Source of the DNA: JBHIDQ01 sp046760155
Lineage (GTDB): Bacteria; Chloroflexota; Dehalococcoidia; Dehalococcoidales; RBG-16-60-22
Reading direction: 5' to 3'
DNA length: 6,469 nucleotides
Assembly (NCBI GenBank): GCA_046760155.1
Contig: JBHIDQ010000085.1
Coordinates: 1-6,469 of the forward strand
Numbering within the stretch: position 1 is the stretch's first letter; the number at the start of each line of letters is the position of its first letter. The translations under genes were made by a program, and so were the position numbers. Shown one piece after another: positions 6,052 through 6,469 of this stretch. Below the pieces are notes generated by a model that did no database searches, was not told the origin of the DNA, and saw only the letters and a list, made by a program, of their open reading frames with translations.

Positions 6052-6469
6052 TCCCCATCATTCCGTAAAGCTTCCTTAAATCTCCCACCGTTATCTGGCC
6101 GGAGGCAGCTTCCTTGCCCGTCTCAATGGAAGCGTAGACAAAATCTCCACCAACTAGCGGACACAGAATCCGGCTGACAAAACCCAGAGGTCCCATAGCA
6201 AAAGCAACCACCCTTGCTTCAGGGAAGTCAGTGATAAGCTGTAGAATAGCCAGGTTGTCCTCAAATTTTTGAGCAGTGGTAACTACTTTACAGATATCGG
6301 CGCCAGCCTCTAGTTGCTTCTGGACTATTTCCCTCATTCTGTCTAGAGGAGGCGTCCCGGCCACGTCATGGAATGATAAAAGGCATTGGGCTCTTTTTTT
6401 AATCAGTCGTACAATTTCCTTCAGGTTTCCGGTGACAAGCTCGATATCAATTATACCCGCCCCAAGCTC
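6041..6469 (-). CDS. aroD: 3-dehydroquinate dehydratase, type I (5' end outside window)
   Basis: Type I dehydroquinase converts 3-dehydroquinate to 3-dehydroshikimate through a Schiff base. The frame is open from the right window edge to its TAA at 6041-6043, giving 142 C-terminal residues; roughly 80-100 N-terminal residues should lie beyond the edge. Numbered from the edge, the fragment shows a DIEL strand (8-11), the catalytic His34 in SFHD (6368-6370), the Schiff-base Lys61 in DICKVV (6287-6289), a conserved Arg in the FVSR segment, and the C-terminal GQITVGDL stretch that holds the substrate-contacting Gln. A GTG at 6362-6364 could be mistaken for the start, but it lies after the catalytic His and cannot be real. 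The stop overlaps aroE by 11 bases. It is unlike the small flavodoxin-like type II dehydroquinase (AroQ). Confidence 0.93.
   Translation of the reverse strand, partial: ELGAGIIDIELVTGNLKEIVRLIKKRAQCLLSFHDVAGTPPLDRMREIVQKQLEAGADICKVVTTAQKFEDNLAILQLITDFPEARVVAFAMGPLGFVSRILCPLVGGDFVYASIETGKEAASGQITVGDLRKLYGMMGNGK

Noticed and set aside
6041..6364. aroD starting at an internal GTG (107 aa)
   Set aside because: Starting there would remove the catalytic His and the DIEL strand, both visible upstream in the same uninterrupted frame that runs to the window edge.
6394..6400. Run of seven A on the coding strand of aroD as a frameshift or slippage site
   Set aside because: The same frame carries type I dehydroquinase motifs on both sides of the run, so there is no frameshift and no need to invoke slippage.
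1..6469. CRISPR arrays, insertion sequences, tRNA or rRNA genes, riboswitches
   Set aside because: No direct or terminal inverted repeats, transposase motifs or RNA gene signatures were seen; nearly every base is within an intact metabolic gene.

Overview
The window is almost entirely one block of aromatic amino acid biosynthesis genes. Reading right to left on the minus strand it encodes aroD (5' end cut by the window edge), aroE, aroK, aroA, aroC, pheA and tyrA. At the left edge a single small gene of unknown function lies on the plus strand and runs tail-to-tail into tyrA.

Layout: 35-379 (+) encodes a 114-residue protein I do not recognise, with its own ribosome binding site. From 383 to 6469 (-) there is no non-coding stretch longer than 9 bases. 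The genes overlap by 11 (aroD/aroE), 11 (aroE/aroK), 20 (aroK/aroA), 11 (aroA/aroC) and 4 (aroC/pheA) bases, followed by a short spacer before tyrA. All frames are intact and carry the expected catalytic motifs. No RNA gene, mobile element, CRISPR array, convincing intrinsic terminator or operon promoter is visible. The operon promoter must lie beyond the right edge.

How the genes work together: transcription order equals reaction order. AroD dehydrates 3-dehydroquinate, AroE reduces 3-dehydroshikimate, AroK phosphorylates shikimate, AroA adds the enolpyruvyl group and AroC makes chorismate. PheA (chorismate mutase, prephenate dehydratase and ACT domain) then makes prephenate and phenylpyruvate, and TyrA oxidises prephenate (or arogenate) toward tyrosine. 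The first two steps (DAHP synthase, 3-dehydroquinate synthase) are missing and probably lie just past the right edge. No aminotransferase is present.

Organism: a bacterium, since the shikimate kinase is the bacterial P-loop type and PheA is the bacterial fusion. The combination of a type I dehydroquinase, a short archaeal-looking TyrA and this compact gene order resembles what I recall of Dehalococcoidia (Chloroflexota). That assignment is inference from memory, not a search result.

I did not find an undescribed system here. The points most worth checking are the natural alanine in AroA at the position equivalent to E. coli Gly96 (linked to glyphosate insensitivity), the divergent FMN-site signature in AroC, the Glu at the chorismate mutase Gln88 position, the archaeal-like TyrA, and the unknown small protein.
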